Assembly (NCBI RefSeq): GCF_028201475.1
Contig: NZ_CP116383.1
Location: 310,001 to 374,000, forward strand
Length of the DNA: 64,000 nucleotides
Source of the DNA: Vibrio sp. SCSIO 43137
GTDB taxonomy: Bacteria > Pseudomonadota > Gammaproteobacteria > Enterobacterales > Vibrionaceae
Direction of reading: 5' to 3'
Part shown: one piece after another, positions 33,261 to 42,286 of the stretch
How the letters are laid out: each line of letters begins with the position of its first letter
Position numbering within the stretch: position 1 is the stretch's first letter
Position numbers and translations under genes: made by a program
Notes under the pieces: generated by a model
Told to the model about the DNA's origin: nothing
Seen by the model: only the letters and a program-made list of their open reading frames with translations
The model's database searches: none

Positions 33261-33295
33261 AAAAAAAGCCCCCTAATTAGGAGGCTTTTATAAAA
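33261..33295 (-). terminator. pyrBI attenuator (intrinsic terminator in leader)
   Basis: On the minus strand the stem AAAAGCCTCC...GGGGGCTTTT (one G-T pair) is followed by eight consecutive T. It lies about 50 nt upstream of pyrB and overlaps the 3' end of the leader ORF, as expected if a ribosome closely following polymerase prevents hairpin formation when UTP is low. Confidence 0.85.
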
Positions 33296-33372
33296 ACAGG
33301 AGAAATAGAAAAAAATACCAATGCCGGCTTTGTGCGGCATCTTATCACTTTCTGAACAACGGAAAGGGTCAT
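33277..33372 (-). CDS. pyrL: Predicted PyrL leader peptide of the pyrBI attenuator
   Basis: A 31-codon ORF starts at an ATG (33372) preceded by purine-rich AGAGAGAGAT and lies 30 nt downstream of a strong sigma-70 -10. It encodes MTLSVVQKVIRC...KPALVFFSISPVF and stops at a TAA inside the attenuator hairpin. A T-rich stretch (GTATTTTTTTCT) within it corresponds to the UTP-sensitive RNA polymerase pause tract known upstream of the E. coli pyrBI attenuator. A hairpin (33321-33340) precedes that tract and could aid pausing. No sequence similarity to E. coli PyrL is claimed; the case rests on architecture. Confidence 0.75.
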   Translation of the reverse strand: MTLSVVQKVIRCRTKPALVFFSISPVFIKAS

Positions 33373-33403
33373 TTTCTATCTCTCTCTAGACAAATTGCGG
33401 AGG

Positions 33404-33431
33404 ATTATACGCGCAATTTTTGTGAACGCAA
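33404..33431 (-). promoter_or_regulatory. Sigma-70 promoter of pyrL-pyrBI
   Basis: Minus strand TTGCGT (33426-33431), 16-bp spacer, perfect TATAAT (33404-33409). Predicted transcription starts about 25 nt upstream of the leader ATG. Confidence 0.8.
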
Positions 33432-33529
33432 GCGTTTACCTTGGCTTTTTTGTCTGAAATTAATGTAAGTTAAGTTGCATATGTTGGCGACAGATCCAAC
33501 TTACTGAGTCAGAAGATAAATCAGACAGA

Positions 33530-33572
33530 TAAAAAAACGCCGCTGTCAGTTAACTCACAGACACCGGCGTTT
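33530..33572 (-). terminator. Terminator of argF
   Basis: Minus-strand hairpin AACGCCGGTGTC / GACAGCGGCGTT, one mismatch in the stem, followed by seven T. It lies 23 bp after the argF stop and separates the arc/arg operon from pyrBI. The remaining DNA to 33431 shows no other feature. Confidence 0.9.
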
Positions 33573-33594
33573 AATCATACGGACTTAGGGAATA

Positions 33595-34605
33595 TTATTG
33601 ACCCAGAGTTGCAACCATCACTGCTTTGATAGTGTGCATACGGTTTTCAGCTTCGTCGAATACGATAGAGTGCTTAGACTCAACCACTTCGTCAGTGACT
33701 TCGATACCGTCTTTCAGCATTGGGTATTCCTGAGCAAGTTCTTTACCAACAGTAGTATCTTCACCGTGGAATGCTGGCAGGCAGTGCATGAATTTCACAT
33801 GTGGGTTGCCAGTTGCTTTGATCATATCCATGTTAACCTGGTATGGAAGCATTTGGTTGATACGCTCAGCCCAAGCTTCTTTCGCTTCACCCATAGATAC
33901 CCATACGTCAGTGTATAGGAAGTCACAGCCTTCAACGCCTGCTTTCACGTCTTCAGTCATAGTGATCTTAGCGCCAGTCTCTTCTGCGATAGCAAGGCAC
34001 TGCTCAACCAACTCTTGCTCAGGCCAGAACGCTTTAGGAGCAACAAGACGAATGTCCATACCCATTTTCGCAGCACCAACCATCAGAGAGTTACCCATGT
34101 TGTTGCGGGCATCGCCAAGGTAAGCAAACGTCATTTCATGCAGTTGCTTGCCGCGGCCGTGTTCCATCATAGTCAGGAAGTCAGCAAGGATTTGAGTTGG
34201 GTGGAATTCGTCAGTCAGGCCGTTCCATACAGGAACACCAGCGTATTTGCCTAGCTCTTCAACGATTTCCTGACCAAAGCCACGGTACTCGATACCGTCA
34301 TACATGCGGCCTAGTACACGAGCTGTATCTTTCATTGACTCTTTGTGACCAATCTGAGAACCAGACGGGCCTAAGTAAGTTACTTTAGCACCCTGATCAA
34401 AAGCCGCTACTTCAAACGCACAGCGAGTACGGGTAGAAGACTTTTCAAAGATAAGTGCGATGTTTTTGCCTGTCAGACGTGGTTGCTCGTAACCATTGTA
34501 TTTGGCTTTTTTAAGCTCAGCAGACAGATCAAGCATGTGTTGGATTTCGCGCGGAGTGAAATCAAGTAGTTTAAGGAAGTTACGGTTACGAAGGTTAAAA
34601 GCCAT
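33595..34605 (-). CDS. argF: Ornithine carbamoyltransferase
   Basis: Interconverts ornithine plus carbamoyl phosphate with citrulline. The carbamoyl-phosphate site is SSTRTR (residues 56-61), [12 protein letters not shown] lies near 132, and the ornithine/catalytic motif FMHCLPAFH near 272. The 336-residue length fits ArgF/ArcB. Its place after arcC suggests it serves the catabolic deiminase route; being the only OTC here it might also be anabolic. A candidate ARG box lies upstream. Confidence 0.95.
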   Translation of the reverse strand: MAFNLRNRNFLKLLDFTPREIQHMLDLSAELKKAKYNGYEQPRLTGKNIALIFEKSSTRTRCAFEVAAFDQGAKVTYLGPSGSQIGHKESMKDTARVLGRMYDGIEYRGFGQEIVEELGKYAGVPVWNGLTDEFHPTQILADFLTMMEHGRGKQLHEMTFAYLGDARNNMGNSLMVGAAKMGMDIRLVAPKAFWPEQELVEQCLAIAEETGAKITMTEDVKAGVEGCDFLYTDVWVSMGEAKEAWAERINQMLPYQVNMDMIKATGNPHVKFMHCLPAFHGEDTTVGKELAQEYPMLKDGIEVTDEVVESKHSIVFDEAENRMHTIKAVMVATLGQ

Positions 34606-34709
34606 GTTTGTATCCTCTGTTTGAATTTGGTTTAGTCTGATGACCAGCTACTGGTTTAGAGTGGTCATCAAATGTCTCGTCTAATATGTAACGTAAAATC
34701 GAATAAATG

Positions 34710-34723
34710 TGAATAAATATTCT
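34710..34723. promoter_or_regulatory. Candidate ARG box upstream of argF
   Basis: TGAATAAATATTCT matches the E. coli ARG-box core TGAATWWWWATTCA at 13 of 14 positions. Flanking half-sites (CGAATAAA and TTATTC) lie on either side. It overlaps the arcC 3' end, 105 bp before the argF start, near a possible minus-strand -35 (TTCACA). It could control an internal argF promoter. Confidence 0.5.
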
Positions 34724-34724
34724 G

Positions 34725-35636
34725 TTATTCTGCAATAATATTTGTGCCAGCTTCGCCTTTCAGGATGCGAAGACCGTCTTCCAGTGAGCCGATCCCCACC
34801 AGTTTTCCGCCTTGTTTAACAAACTCACAAGATGCGTCGATTTTTGGTCCCATTGAACCAGCATCGAACTCAAACTTAGACAGCTCAGCCGGAGTTGTTT
34901 TGCTTAGCGCATGCTGAGTTGGTTTACCCCAGTCAAGGTATACTGCGTCAGCATCAGTCAGGATAAGTAGCGCATCAGCTTCAAGCTGTTTAGCAAGGAA
35001 TGCTGCAGACATATCTTTATCGATAACGGCTTCAACACCGATCAGTTTGCCTTGTTCAATCTTAACCGGGATACCGCCACCACCAGTACAGATAACCAGA
35101 TGGTCACGCTCGATTAATGCAGCAATCGCGTCGTCTTCAACAATACCTGTCGGAAGCGGGCTAGGTACTACGCGACGGAAATGCTGGCCGTCAGGCTTAA
35201 TGGTCCACTGATATTTCTCAGCCATTTCACGGGCTTCTGCTTCTTCGTAGATTGGGCCGATTGGCTTAGTTGGATCAGCAAATGCAGGGTCTTTTGGATC
35301 AACCGTCATTTGCGTAAGCATGCAAGTTACGTCTTTTTCAGGAAGGATGTTTTTCAGCTCCTGCATAAGCATGTAGCCGATCATACCTTGTGTTTCACTG
35401 CCCAGAACATCCAGCGGATATGGGTTAACTTTTTTGTACTCAAGGCCTTGCAGGGCAAGTAAACCTACTTGCGGACCGTTACCATGAACCAGTACTACAT
35501 TGTACTCTTCGGCAATCGCGGCAATGGTTTTTGCAGCGGTAGCGATGTTCTGGCGCTGCAAATCAGCTTCTAATGGCTCGCCACGGCGAAGAAGAGCGTT
35601 ACCACCAAGTGCTACTACGACAGTTTGCTTAGTCAT
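34725..35636 (-). CDS. arcC: Carbamate kinase ArcC
   Basis: Last step of the arginine deiminase pathway: carbamoyl phosphate plus ADP gives carbamate and ATP. The N-terminal motif VVVALGGNALL and the CTGGGGIPV and DKDMSAAFLA segments are characteristic of the amino acid kinase fold. An upstream in-frame ATG at 35675 adds 13 unrelated residues; the ATG at 35636 gives 303 residues, the usual size. It sits between arcA1 and argF. Confidence 0.95.
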   Translation of the reverse strand: MTKQTVVVALGGNALLRRGEPLEADLQRQNIATAAKTIAAIAEEYNVVLVHGNGPQVGLLALQGLEYKKVNPYPLDVLGSETQGMIGYMLMQELKNILPEKDVTCMLTQMTVDPKDPAFADPTKPIGPIYEEAEAREMAEKYQWTIKPDGQHFRRVVPSPLPTGIVEDDAIAALIERDHLVICTGGGGIPVKIEQGKLIGVEAVIDKDMSAAFLAKQLEADALLILTDADAVYLDWGKPTQHALSKTTPAELSKFEFDAGSMGPKIDASCEFVKQGGKLVGIGSLEDGLRILKGEAGTNIIAE

Positions 35637-35668
35637 CTTTTTGTCTCTCTGAAATTCTTTAACAAAGG

Positions 35669-35688
35669 CTGGCAACCTCAGTTGCCAG
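35669..35688. other. Intercistronic hairpin arcA1-arcC
   Basis: Perfect 8-bp stem CTGGCAAC/GTTGCCAG with loop CTCA in the 74-bp gap. No T-run follows on the minus strand, so it is more likely an mRNA stability or processing hairpin than a terminator. Confidence 0.5.
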
Positions 35689-35710
35689 CAGTCAGGTACG
35701 TTATCTGAGC

Positions 35711-36931
35711 TTAGATTCCGTCACGTTCGATTGGGCAGCTCATGCAGCGTGCGCCGCCACGGCCACGGCCCAGTTCGTCACCCGGAATCGGCAGTACAGT
35801 GATACCGGCTTTGTCGTATTTTTCGTTGGTGTATACGTTACGTTCGTAACCAACAACCACGCCTGGCTTAACCGTCAGAACGTTGTTCGCATCGTTCCAC
35901 TGCTCACGCTCAGCTTCAAAGCTGTCACCACCAGTAGTGATAAGGTTAAGCTGACCAACACCCAGCGCTTTTTCAATGGCAGTTACAAAGTAGCCTTCTT
36001 CTTTCACGTCTACTTTACCGGACTCGTCACCTGTCAGGCTCCAGCACTTAACGTCTTTACGTACAACTTCAGGGTAGATAGAGAAAGTATCTTCACGCAT
36101 GTGAGTCATTACAGTATCTAAGTGCATGCAAGAGCGGTGCTTAGGAAGCTCCATTGCGATAACTTGCTTAGCCTGACCATGCTTGAACAGGCCTGAAGCT
36201 AACTGCTCAACACCTTGTGGTGTTGTACGCTCGGACATACCGATAAGTACGCTACCGCGACCGATAACCAGAACATCACCACCTTCAATCGTTGAGTAGT
36301 CGTAGTTCTTCTCTTCGTCGCCGAAGTACTTAATAAAGTCCTGACCAGCGAAGGTTGGGTGCCAGCGGTAGATTGCACGAAGATGGTTCGTTTCACGCTG
36401 ACGAGCCTGCTTAGCCATTGGGTTGATAGAAACACCGCCGTATACCCAGCAAGATGTATCACGGGTAAACAGGTGGTTTGGCAGCGGCTTGATAATAAAG
36501 TCGTTATCAGCGTGCATACCGCGCATCATAGAAGATGAAGGCAGTGGCATCTCACCATAGCTCAGGCCGCCAAGCAGGATAGAAGCAAGTTCTGAGTTAG
36601 TCTGGTCGCTCAGGAAGCAGCGCACGTCATTTGCGAAGCGCTCACCAAAGCGATAGTTAGATACCTGAGTAGACAGCAACCACTCTTTTGCTTCAGGAAC
36701 TGCCAGAGTTTCAGTCAGTAGATCATGAAGAAGCAGAACTTCAACACCCTGATCGCGTAGTGTATTAGCAAACACGTCGTGCTCTTTACCCGCTTGCTCA
36801 ACAGCCAACACGTCATCGAACAATAGGTCGTGACAGTTAGATGGAGTCAGGTGCGTAAGTGCACGCTCAGGACGGTGAAGAAGAACGCGACGTAATTGAC
36901 CTATTTCAGAGCCAACGTAGAAATTACTCAT
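35711..36931 (-). CDS. arcA: Arginine deiminase (copy 1)
   Basis: Hydrolyses arginine to citrulline and ammonia. The catalytic cysteine is C396 in [13 protein letters not shown]. Substrate and catalytic acidic motifs are [14 protein letters not shown], the histidine motif is [10 protein letters not shown], and EGGDVLVIG lies between. The 406-residue length is standard. It heads arcA1-arcC-argF. By eye it is about three quarters identical to the second copy at 39.9-41.1 kb. Confidence 0.97.
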   Translation of the reverse strand: MSNFYVGSEIGQLRRVLLHRPERALTHLTPSNCHDLLFDDVLAVEQAGKEHDVFANTLRDQGVEVLLLHDLLTETLAVPEAKEWLLSTQVSNYRFGERFANDVRCFLSDQTNSELASILLGGLSYGEMPLPSSSMMRGMHADNDFIIKPLPNHLFTRDTSCWVYGGVSINPMAKQARQRETNHLRAIYRWHPTFAGQDFIKYFGDEEKNYDYSTIEGGDVLVIGRGSVLIGMSERTTPQGVEQLASGLFKHGQAKQVIAMELPKHRSCMHLDTVMTHMREDTFSIYPEVVRKDVKCWSLTGDESGKVDVKEEGYFVTAIEKALGVGQLNLITTGGDSFEAEREQWNDANNVLTVKPGVVVGYERNVYTNEKYDKAGITVLPIPGDELGRGRGGARCMSCPIERDGI

Positions 36932-37703
36932 GATTCTATCTCTCTATATCAATGCTAATATTAATTAGGCTTTTTTAATCAATTTAACAGTAGGTATTAA
37001 ATGTTGTTTATTAATATTCTTCTGTTTCTCGTTGAATTTAATATTACGAATTGGAGGATATTAAACCTAGACTTTGATCACATATAAATTAAAGTTAACC
37101 CCTTCTGGATACTTTGATAAATATGGGGTAATTATTCGTATGTAACATGAATGTATCTAAGTTAAATATGCACTTTCTCTGCTTGGGTTTGTTTGTAAGT
37201 TGTTGATTTGTAATGGTTGGATATCTATTTATGGAATGTTATTCGCTGCCTGATAGTCTTGTTGATAGAGAGACTAACAAAAATATTCACTAATAATGTT
37301 TGTCTATATGAATATCTATTGAATAACGGCTTTATTAACGAGTTAATTCTTTTTGATATGTGATGGTTGTCATATTTATTTGGCTGATTTTTAGAGCGGT
37401 TAATATAGTGTTAAAGCTTATTTTTAATTCTTCCCTTAGCGACTTTCTCTTCATTATTAGTTGGTTTTTATGCAAAAGTATTCAATTTCTATTTTTGTTG
37501 GTTTTTGCTGGTGTTTATTTGTAGATAGCCTTATTTACGAAACTATAAAAGAGAGTATTAAAGGTGTGGGCACTAAAAAGACAATTAAAATAAACAGAGG
37601 AAGGTTGGCATTCGTCTGGCAGCATTTTCTCTGCTCTGAGAATAATATGGGTGTCTGAACTAATTTATAGAATTGATGAATAAAGCTGTCTGCTTGGTGA
37701 AAT
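36932..37703. other. Long AT-rich region upstream of arcA1
   Basis: Roughly 770 bp without a credible gene, rich in TTAAT/ATATT. It should contain the arcA1 promoter. An imperfect ARG-box-like site (TGAATATCTATTGA, 37309-37322, 12 of 14) and an FNR/CRP-like half site (TTTGATCACA, about 37074) are visible, neither decisive. A short frame at 37461-37658 lacks a ribosome-binding site and was not called. Confidence 0.45.
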
Positions 37704-37731
37704 AAAAAAGGCCGCTATAAGCGGCCTTTTT
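37704..37731 (-). terminator. Terminator of the yfcC-type transporter gene
   Basis: AAAAAGGCCGC / GCGGCCTTTTT with loop TATAA, 26 bp beyond the stop; T-runs on both strands make it symmetrical. Confidence 0.9.
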
Positions 37732-37756
37732 CAGTCAGGTTTTTAATTGCAGACTA

Positions 37757-39202
37757 TTACATCATTGCGCCGATACTTAGCAGACCCATGATAAGTACAG
37801 TCAACATACCCAGTAGAGGCATTACCCACTTAACCCAGCGAACATAAGGTACACGTGCGATTGCCAGACCACCCATAACAACAGCGGAAGTCGGAGTCAG
37901 CAGGTTTACAATACCTGATGCAGACTGGTAAGCAGTAACAACCAGCTCACGACCAACACCTGCAAAGTCAGCAAGAGGAGCCATGATAGGCATAGTCAGT
38001 ACCGCCAGACCTGATGATGAAGGAACCAGGAATGACAGCAGAATTTCCAGCCAGTACATCACGTTGATAAACATGATTGAAGAGAGACCAGTTACAATAT
38101 GCTCAGCAGAGTTCAGGATAGTATCAGTGATCATACCGCGGTCCATGATTACTACGATACCACGGGCGATACCGATAATCAGGGCAACACCCAACAGGTC
38201 ACGTGCACCATCGATAAAGCTGGTCACAAACTCTTCTTCACTCATGCGGGCAACAAGACCGATGATGATAGTCGCACCAAGGAACATGGCAGAGATTTCA
38301 GCCATCCACCAGCCGGCAACAGCCACACCATAAATCATAATACCGAACGCAGCACCAAACAGGCATAGGATTAGTTTACGAGTACCAGTGAACTCTAAAG
38401 ATTCGCCGGCATTTTCGCCAAGGAAGTGAGCTTTGTTCTCTTCGTACTTGTCAAAAACAATAGACTTGCTCTGGTCTGCGCGAACCATTTTCGCATAGCG
38501 CATAACATAGCCGACACACAGAACCCAGCCGATAACCAGAATCGCGATACGCAGAGCCATACCTGTTGTGAATGGGATGCCTGCAGCGTTAGCAGCGATA
38601 ACCGTTGCAAAAGGGTTGATAGTTGAGCCCAGAGTACCGATACCAGCACCCAGTAGTACGGTTGCAGCAGCAACAACAGGGTCGAAGCGAGCAGCCATCA
38701 TGACAGGAACAAGTAGCGTATAGAATGGCAGAGACTCTTCAGCCATACCGTAAACTGTACCACCGGCAGCAAACAGAGCCATCAGTATCGGAATCATTAA
38801 CTCTTCCCGCCCTTCAAGACGGTGAGTTACTCTCTCAATACCTGCGTCAATTGCGCCTGTTTTAGTAACCAGACCAAGGAAACCACCGATGATCAGGATA
38901 AATAGTGATACGTCGATAGCAGCAGCTTCATAAGAGTTGTGGTCGTAGAAACCATCGATTGGTGCCAGCAGAACATCAACAACGCCCTGAGGGTTACTTT
39001 CTACTGCTTTATAAGTACCGGCAACAGGAACTTCACGACCCAGTTCATCGTTCATAGCACGGTCATACTGACCAGCCGGAACGATCCAGGTAAATAAAGC
39101 TACGATGGCAATAAGTGCAAATAAAATGGTGTAAGCCGAAGGGAATTTAAAATTGGCAAAGAAGCCGTTTTTTCCTTCTTGTTTTACTGTTTCAGTTGTC
39201 AT
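37757..39202 (-). CDS. yfcC: YfcC/DcuC-family transporter, probable arginine/ornithine exchanger
   Basis: 481-residue polytopic inner-membrane protein of the YfcC (COG1288) group with about 11-12 helices. It starts with a cytoplasmic N-terminus then AYTILFALIAIVALFTWIVP. Motifs include VTKTGAIDAGIERV, MAEESLPFYTLL and FLVPSSSGLAVLTMPIMAPL. YfcC-type carriers beside arginine deiminase genes are generally taken to import arginine and export ornithine, replacing ArcD. That function is inferred from its place between the two arcA genes. The ATG is preceded by AAGGAGATAACC. Confidence 0.85.
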   Translation of the reverse strand: MTTETVKQEGKNGFFANFKFPSAYTILFALIAIVALFTWIVPAGQYDRAMNDELGREVPVAGTYKAVESNPQGVVDVLLAPIDGFYDHNSYEAAAIDVSLFILIIGGFLGLVTKTGAIDAGIERVTHRLEGREELMIPILMALFAAGGTVYGMAEESLPFYTLLVPVMMAARFDPVVAAATVLLGAGIGTLGSTINPFATVIAANAAGIPFTTGMALRIAILVIGWVLCVGYVMRYAKMVRADQSKSIVFDKYEENKAHFLGENAGESLEFTGTRKLILCLFGAAFGIMIYGVAVAGWWMAEISAMFLGATIIIGLVARMSEEEFVTSFIDGARDLLGVALIIGIARGIVVIMDRGMITDTILNSAEHIVTGLSSIMFINVMYWLEILLSFLVPSSSGLAVLTMPIMAPLADFAGVGRELVVTAYQSASGIVNLLTPTSAVVMGGLAIARVPYVRWVKWVMPLLGMLTVLIMGLLSIGAMM

Positions 39203-39214
39203 GGTTATCTCCTT

Positions 39215-39244
39215 ACACCCAAACTAAATATCAAATTTGGGTGT
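39215..39244 (-). promoter_or_regulatory. Leader hairpin immediately upstream of transporter RBS
   Basis: Perfect 9-bp arms ACACCCAAA/TTTGGGTGT separated by 12 nt. On the minus strand the stem ends directly before AAGGAGATAACCATG, so folding could limit ribosome access or protect the mRNA 5' end. Confidence 0.5.
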
Positions 39245-39763
39245 GAAATAGCACGCCAAATATTTCATCAGCGCAAAAGAGGACTCTAAGCAGAAGCTTA
39301 GAAAAATGGGTAACTATTTAATTTGTCAGCGCCTGTAGCGCTTTGATGGCCCGCTTGTAAGGCGTAAATGTCGGGCACTTATCTGAGCAATCAGAATATT
39401 CATGAGCGTATCTCTTAAATCGAAGAATGATTTTAATTTTATGCTCAAAGCTTAAAACCAGTGTCTGGCTAAATAACTTGATGAGGAGATATTAGGACTA
39501 TCTGAGTTAGTGAACTTTGTGGTTCTTCACATTTTATGTGGTGTAAAGTTTCTCAAATAAATCCATATGCAGTTGTTTGTGGGTAATACTCAAAATAATG
39601 TGGGTTAATATGTTTTTGTTACATGTTTGTTCACATAGGCTTTATGCACTATTTTCAGCGATTTTTGCACTTTTAGCCCTAAATCATCCGTTTTTACTCA
39701 ATACACTTTTCTATTTTATGCGATTTCTTTTGCTGGACGATCAAAGTACTTGCTAAATAGTAC

Positions 39764-39786
39764 TGAATAAATCGCAAGTTTATTCA
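39764..39786. promoter_or_regulatory. Inverted repeat of ArgR-like half-sites
   Basis: TGAATAAA and TTTATTCA are perfect 8-bp arms around a 7-bp centre. TGAAT and ATTCA are the conserved ends of the ARG box, but the spacing is longer than the single-box palindrome. It lies upstream of the transporter gene and just past the arcA2 stop. Confidence 0.35.
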
Positions 39787-39857
39787 CTTTAATTTATACA
39801 GACGGAAGGATTAACTAAATAACGGATATTTGACTTGTGTCAAAATAATTGACTGGC

Positions 39858-39889
39858 AAAAAGCCGCGATTCGACATAAACCGCGGCTT
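39858..39889 (-). terminator. Terminator of arcA2
   Basis: AAGCCGCG/CGCGGCTT stem with a 13-nt loop, followed by five T on the minus strand, 22 bp past the stop. It indicates arcA2 can be transcribed as its own unit. Confidence 0.8.
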
Positions 39890-39911
39890 GCTGGTGTGAT
39901 CTGAGACCCAG

Positions 39912-41132
39912 TTAAATGGCGTCTCTTTCTATCGGGCAGCTCATACAGCGTGCGCCGCCTCGTCCGCGGCCAAGTTCATTGCCCGGAATACTGAGTACTT
40001 CAATACCCGCTTTATCATACTTCTCGTTGGTGTAGACATTACGCTCATAGCCGATAACAACACCGGGCTTAACCGTCAGCACATTGTTGGCATCATTCCA
40101 CTGTTCACGTTCAGCTTCATAATTATTCCCGCCGGTAGTGATGAGTTTCAGTTGGTCGATGCCAAGGGCACTTTCAACCGCAGATATATAATTCTCTTTC
40201 TGCTCAGCCTTCATTTCTCCGTTGCCTTTCGGAGTTAGGCTCCATGTTTCAAGGTTTCGGCTCATTATTTCCGGATAGACAGAGAAAGTATCAATATCCA
40301 TATGGGTCATCACCGTATCCAGATGCATACAAGAGCGATGTTTTGGCAGGTTTAAGGCGATAACTTCAGATGCCTGACCTGAACGGAACAGGCTGGCAGC
40401 AAAATTCTCTACACCCTGTGGAGTGGTTCTTTCTGACATGCCGATAAGCACAGCCCCTTTACCAATCACCAGTACATCACCGCCTTCAATATTGGCATTG
40501 TCGTAATGCAGATCTTCATCGCCGAAGTACTTAATAAAGTCCTGACCTGCGAAGGTTGGGTGCCAGCGGTAAATGGCGCGCAGATGGTTTGTCTCTCTCT
40601 GGCGTGCCGGTTTCATCATAGGGTTAAGGGAAACGCCGCCATATACCCAGCAGGAGGTGTCACGGGTAAACAGGTGGTTAGGCAGTGGCTCAATAACAAA
40701 ATCCAGCGGACGATGCATTTTAGGCAGCATGGAGCCCGATTTTATCGGCAACTCGGAATAGGCCAACCCGCCAAGAAGAATAGTGGCCAGATGTTCGTTA
40801 TCCATCTGAGAAAGATAACTGCGTAAATCGCCGGCAAAAGTTGGACCGTAGCGGAAGTCGGATATCTGGTTAGTTAACAGCCACTCTTTAGCATCATCGA
40901 CCGCCAGAGTTTCTACCAGCAGATCGTGCAGCAACAGCACCTCTACATCCTGCTCCCTGAGTGTCTGGGCAAAAACATCGTGTTCTTCACCGGCAGCCTC
41001 TACCGCCAGAACATCATCAAACAGCAGTTCCTGACAGTTTGAAGGGGTGAGATGAGTAAGCGCCCTTTCCGGACGATTTAACAAAACCCGGCGTAACTGC
41101 CCGACTTCAGAACCCACATATAAACGACTCAT
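39912..41132 (-). CDS. arcA: Arginine deiminase (copy 2)
   Basis: Second full-length arginine deiminase, also 406 residues, with all motifs intact: [33 protein letters not shown] and the catalytic C396 in [13 protein letters not shown]. Differences from copy 1 cluster in residues 85-140 and 270-330, away from the active site. It has its own terminator and a long AT-rich upstream region, so it may be controlled separately from the arcA1-arcC-argF group. Whether the two are recent duplicates or of separate origin cannot be told here. Confidence 0.96.
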   Translation of the reverse strand: MSRLYVGSEVGQLRRVLLNRPERALTHLTPSNCQELLFDDVLAVEAAGEEHDVFAQTLREQDVEVLLLHDLLVETLAVDDAKEWLLTNQISDFRYGPTFAGDLRSYLSQMDNEHLATILLGGLAYSELPIKSGSMLPKMHRPLDFVIEPLPNHLFTRDTSCWVYGGVSLNPMMKPARQRETNHLRAIYRWHPTFAGQDFIKYFGDEDLHYDNANIEGGDVLVIGKGAVLIGMSERTTPQGVENFAASLFRSGQASEVIALNLPKHRSCMHLDTVMTHMDIDTFSVYPEIMSRNLETWSLTPKGNGEMKAEQKENYISAVESALGIDQLKLITTGGNNYEAEREQWNDANNVLTVKPGVVIGYERNVYTNEKYDKAGIEVLSIPGNELGRGRGGARCMSCPIERDAI

Positions 41133-41643
41133 TATGTTTCCTTACCTGATGGTTTAACTTAATTCTCCATGCCAGAAAGAGTTTGTACTGTTTCTGGGTG
41201 TTGTATCTATATATGACAAGCTTGTTAAAAATATGCAAATTGATAAGTTGGATTAATATGCTGCTATTTTTACATTAATAGTTATAGATTCTTTAATTGT
41301 TGGCTTTTAATGTATTTTTAAGTTTTTTGTATTTGTGTTTGCTTGATTGCGAACTGCTTTGTTATGCGTTTAGCAAAACAGAAATTAATTCAGAAAATGG
41401 CTTTAGTTATTGTTATTAAAGGTTTTATTGGTTGAATCTCTCCGGGGGCGGCGGAGGCTGAGAGGGACAAAGCGTTATTAACGCAGTTTTATTGAATGGT
41501 AAAACCGCAGCTACCACACGATTTTGTTCTGAATCACACCAGCGAAAAACCGAAAATTTTTTGCCCAATTGAAGAACAACTGATTTTGCCGGTAGAAATT
41601 CCGCACAAAGCATGCCATATTCACGGCGATCTAATTATCCTAA
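41133..41643. other. Divergent region arcA2 / rraB
   Basis: About 510 bp, strongly AT-rich next to arcA2 and GC-richer after 41440 (GGGGGCGGCGGAGG). It should contain divergent promoters. Short frames on both strands (41425-41613 and 41496-41678) lack ribosome-binding sites and recognisable composition, and were not called. Confidence 0.45.
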
Positions 41644-41661
41644 TTGTTATCCGGAGTACAT

Positions 41662-42075
41662 ATGTCTCACGAAGATGAGTATCTTTCAGTTGAAGAACTA
41701 CTGGCGATTCAGAAAGAAGAGACCAGAGCGATTATTTCAGCCCTGCTAGAGGACGGAAGTGAGCCGGACTCACTATACGAAATTGAGCACCACCTGTTTG
41801 CAGAAGATTTCGATAAGCTTGAAAAAGCGGTAGTAGAAGCGTTTAAACTAGGCTTTGAAGTTCTGGAAGCGGAAGAGACAGAAGACGAGGACGGCAACCG
41901 CCTGCTCTGCTGTGACGCCACTATGGAGTCAGCTCTGGATGCTGAACTTATTGATCAGCAAGTAGAAAAGCTGGTCAATCTGGCTGAGAAATACGACATC
42001 ATCTATGACGGCTGGGGCACTTTTTATGAAGGTGAAGATGCTATTTACGATGAAGAAGAGCAGGAAGAAGAGTAA
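41662..42075 (+). CDS. rraB: Ribonuclease E inhibitor RraB
   Basis: Protein regulator that binds RNase E and remodels the degradosome. The acidic 137-residue sequence has [44 protein letters not shown] and [12 protein letters not shown], all typical of RraB. GGAG at 41653 fits the ATG at 41662. An in-frame ATG at 41644 would add six residues without an RBS. The tail is very acidic (DEEEQEEE). Confidence 0.96.
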   Translation: MSHEDEYLSVEELLAIQKEETRAIISALLEDGSEPDSLYEIEHHLFAEDFDKLEKAVVEAFKLGFEVLEAEETEDEDGNRLLCCDATMESALDAELIDQQVEKLVNLAEKYDIIYDGWGTFYEGEDAIYDEEEQEEE

Positions 42076-42215
42076 TACTTCTGATTAAGGAGTATTAAAA
42101 ATTGATAATTGCATAACAAACCTATCTAATTTTTGTAGCTGTCGGACACAATACTTAAGTAGCATAGTTTCAGATCATTGATATCAAAAATGATTAAAAG
42201 TTGATCTATATTGAC

Positions 42216-42242
42216 TAAACTATCATTATGCTAGGCCGATAT
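42216..42242 (+). promoter_or_regulatory. Sigma-28 (FliA-type) promoter of the chemoreceptor gene
   Basis: TAAACTAT, 11-bp spacer, GCCGATAT. The consensus is TAAAGTTT-N11-GCCGATAA, so 6/8 and 7/8 positions match with exact spacing. It lies 45 bp before the chemoreceptor ATG, as expected for a late flagellar/chemotaxis gene. Confidence 0.75.
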
Positions 42243-42286
42243 ACAGAAATCAGAAGTCACATTCATCTAATGTACAGAGGTTTGTA

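Larger units (their letters stand above)
39203..39857. other. Long 5' region of the transporter gene
   Basis: About 650 bp between arcA2 and the transporter gene. It contains a perfect 9-bp hairpin at the transporter Shine-Dalgarno (39215-39244), a second stem TCTAAGC/GCTTAGA (39285-39302), and an inverted repeat TGAATAAA-7-TTTATTCA (39764-39786) built from ArgR-like half-sites. No gene is seen. Confidence 0.5.

Noticed and set aside
37074..37100. FNR or CRP site upstream of arcA1
   Set aside because: Only one half-site (TTGAT/TGTGA) is convincing; the second half does not match either consensus well.
37461..37658. 65-codon plus-strand frame in the arcA1 upstream region
   Set aside because: No Shine-Dalgarno, composition follows the AT-rich intergenic DNA, and no recognisable protein pattern.
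41425..41678. Short frames on both strands between arcA2 and rraB
   Set aside because: They overlap each other, lack ribosome-binding sites, and one runs into the rraB start in another frame.
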